Source of the DNA: Alphaproteobacteria bacterium
GTDB lineage: Bacteria; Pseudomonadota; Alphaproteobacteria; UBA3830
Direction: 5' to 3'
Assembly: GCA_025998735.1 (NCBI GenBank)
Contig: BNWJ01000067.1
Coordinates: forward strand, 1 to 7,280
Length of the DNA: 7,280 nt
Under the pieces are notes generated by a model. That model saw only the letters and a program-made list of their open reading frames with translations, had not been told where the DNA came from and did not search any database. This document shows, one piece after another, positions 6,017 through 7,280 of the stretch. Numbering within the stretch: the stretch's first letter is position 1; the number at the start of each line of letters is the position of its first letter. The position numbers and the translations under genes are program-made.

Positions 6017-6135
6017 GGCGCGCTGTGTTGGCGATGGCATCCCATGCGAATGGTGGAATTTCCGAATGGTTGGACATGGGGTTAGATGAATTTGTGCTTT
6101 GGTTGCAAGACTTAAAGGAAATAAATGGCAGATAA
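5989..6135 (+). CDS. E': E' extension of the tail assembly chaperone, made only by -1 frameshift (E+E' about 126 aa)
   Basis: The -1 frame from 5989 reads SPAGSASELRRAVLAMASHA, then NGGISEWLDMGLDEFVLWLQ, DLKEINGR, stop. The 'S-E-W-L-x-M-x-L-D-E-F-x-x-W-L' helix pattern is typical of P2-type E' segments. There is no start codon with a ribosome binding site at the head of this frame, so it is expressed as join(5756..5989, 5989..6135), 78 + 48 residues. P2 E+E' is about 142 residues. The long form probably contacts the tape measure and recruits tube or initiator proteins, by analogy with lambda gpGT. Its last codons overlap the tape measure start by 11 bases (6125-6135), and the AAAGGA at 6114-6119 within it serves the tape measure gene. 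Confidence 0.88.
   Translation, partial: SPAGSASELRRAVLAMASHANGGISEWLDMGLDEFVLWLQDLKEINGR
6004..6019 (+). promoter_or_regulatory. Hairpin downstream of the frameshift site
   Basis: GCCTCA-GAAT-TGAGGC is a perfect 6-bp stem with a four-base loop, and its 3' arm contains the 0-frame TGA (6014-6016) of gene E. The stem begins 14 bases after the slippery heptamer, longer than the 5-9 bases usual for a stimulatory structure, though a weak CCG/CGG pairing (5996-5998 with 6002-6004) in the spacer competes with its first base. A stimulatory role is a guess; the pairing itself is seen. Confidence 0.35.
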
Positions 6136-7280
6136 CAAACATCAAGTTTCGGTTGTAATTGGAGCGGCTTTAAGTAGTGGTTTTAAAGAAGCCATTTCTA
6201 CAAGCCAAACCGATTTTTTTAAACTTGGTGGCATAATAAAAGAACTCGACTCATCAACACTTGGAGTTGCAAGTAAATTCCAAGATCTTCAACGTAAAAC
6301 TCTGGAGGCCAAAAGAGCGTGGGTAGAGTCAGAAGCGGAAGTTAAACGGCTGGCCATAGCACTCAAAAGTACCGAAAATCCATCGGCAGCAATGGTTCGT
6401 GAATTTGAAAAATCGAAAAACGCCGCTGCAAAAGCAAAGGATGCCTACATCGGAAAACGCGATGCATTGCACAACCTTTCCGAGCAAATTAAAACCAGCG
6501 GAAACGATATTGGCACGCTTGTTTCTCAGCAATCCAAGCTTGGATCGTCGATTGCGAATTTGAAAACACGCTACGGTGAGTTGAATAAAATCATGGGACA
6601 ACGCGATGCAGTTTTGGCTCAGCGAGCTAATCTTCGCGGTCAAATGATGGACGCGGTTGCGTTGGCGGCTACGCTTGGAGCTCCAATCAAAGCTGCGGTT
6701 GACTTCGAATCTGCCATGGCAGATGTGGCGAAAGTCGTTGATTTTCCAGAGCCAGACGGCCTTCTAAAAATGGGAAATTCCCTGAAAGAAATGTCGAGAA
6801 CGATTCCACTTTCGGCTGAAGGACTGGCACAGATTACAGCGTCTGGTGGACAACTTGGCGTTGCATCAAAAGACCTTATCGGCTTTACGGAATCGGTAGC
6901 GAAAATGTCCACTGCGTTTGATATGACAACCGCGGAAGCTGGCGATGCGATGGCTAAATTATCAAACGTTTTCCAGATTCCGATTACGGACTTAACGCAA
7001 CTTGGAGATGTAATCAACCATCTCAGTAACAATACGGTCGCAAAGGCAAAAGAAATAATTCCGGCATTAAATCGCGCCGGAGGTTCGGTGAAGTCATTCG
7101 GATTATCTGCGCAACAGGCATCTGCGCTGGTTGGAACAGTGATTGGTCAGGGAAATAGTGAAGAAAAAGCGGGAACAGCCGTCGACGCAATACTTCGAAC
7201 GCTTGTAACAGCAGAGAAACTCGGTCAAAAAGGTCAAAAAGCTTTTGGCGCGCTCGGCATCAGTGCGCAAGAAATGAAAA
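6125..7280 (+). CDS. T: Phage tail tape measure protein (P2 gpT-like), N-terminal part, runs off the right edge
   Basis: Starts at ATG 6125 with AAAGGA (6114-6119) five bases upstream, overlapping the end of E' by 11 bases. 385 residues are visible and the frame is open at the right edge; P2 gpT is about 815. Residues about 40-175 are charged, helical and coiled-coil-like (KTLEAKRAWVESEAEVKRLA, EQIKTSGNDIGTLVSQQSKL, GELNKIMGQRDAVLAQRANL). From about 176 begins the TP901-type tape measure core: 'AAVDFESAMADVAKVVDF' (190-207), 'LKEMSRTIPLSAEGLAQI' (220-237), 'DMTTAEAGDAMAKLSNVF' (266-283), 'IIPALNRAGGSVKSFGLSAQ' (311-330) and a 'KAGTAVDAILRTL' helix (348-360). The protein sets tail length and fills the tube before DNA passes. 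The total length, hence tail length, cannot be read from this window. Confidence 0.93.
   Translation, partial: MADNKHQVSVVIGAALSSGFKEAISTSQTDFFKLGGIIKELDSSTLGVASKFQDLQRKTLEAKRAWVESEAEVKRLAIALKSTENPSAAMVREFEKSKNAAAKAKDAYIGKRDALHNLSEQIKTSGNDIGTLVSQQSKLGSSIANLKTRYGELNKIMGQRDAVLAQRANLRGQMMDAVALAATLGAPIKAAVDFESAMADVAKVVDFPEPDGLLKMGNSLKEMSRTIPLSAEGLAQITASGGQLGVASKDLIGFTESVAKMSTAFDMTTAEAGDAMAKLSNVFQIPITDLTQLGDVINHLSNNTVAKAKEIIPALNRAGGSVKSFGLSAQQASALVGTVIGQGNSEEKAGTAVDAILRTLVTAEKLGQKGQKAFGALGISAQEMK

Noticed and set aside
6640..7032. Minus-strand ORF of 130 aa
   Set aside because: It is antisense to the tape measure core, whose conserved motifs are on the plus strand.
7223..7240. Tandem 9-base repeat GGTCAAAAA, considered as a slippage site
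   Set aside because: It encodes GQK twice in the tape measure frame and its phase (T CAA AAA) does not make a slippery heptamer.

Overview
The window is a densely packed, entirely forward-strand piece of a contractile-tail phage module (prophage, free phage or phage-derived tailocin). The order sheath, tube, frameshifted E/E' assembly chaperone, tape measure matches the P2 (Myoviridae-type) order FI-FII-E-E'-T, so the host is most likely a Gram-negative bacterium. Base composition is moderately AT-rich by eye, and strong Shine-Dalgarno sequences (GAGGAGG, AAGGAGG) precede most structural genes. Nothing here fixes the host genus: there is no rRNA, tRNA, integrase or host gene.

Layout. Positions 1-914: C-terminal part of a tail/baseplate-associated protein whose start lies left of the window. 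918-1133: a 71-residue protein with an 'NRTTNKNYPLPHP' motif. 1133-1222: a 29-codon micro-ORF with a CxxC motif, joined to its neighbours by TAATG and ATGA overlaps and lying across two mutually exclusive RNA hairpins. 1219-2346 and 2349-3503: two tandem paralogous proteins of 375 and 384 residues in the place where P2 has its tail fibre gene H. 3519-4070: a 183-residue protein in the place of the P2 fibre-assembly gene G. 4073-5227: tail sheath (FI-like). 5239-5739: tail tube (FII-like). 5756-6016: tail assembly chaperone E, with a programmed -1 frameshift at T TTT TTA (5983-5989) leading into E' (ends 6135). 6125 to the right edge: N-terminal half of the tape measure protein.

How it fits together. 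The right half (4073-7280) is a conserved contractile-tail chassis: sheath and tube polymerise around a length set by the tape measure, and E/E+E' probably chaperone the tape measure. The left half (1-4070) looks like an exchanged adsorption module. The usual P2-like fibre/assembly pair is replaced by an unfamiliar set including the duplicated, Ser/Thr/Tyr-rich protein pair. These paralogs share their C-terminal halves and differ in their N-terminal halves, the reverse of the usual pattern for alternative tail fibres. Together with the coupled micro-ORF in front of them, they are the most distinctive content. There is no intergenic stretch over about 90 bases, and no promoter or factor-independent terminator that I can support; the window reads as the inside of one late operon.
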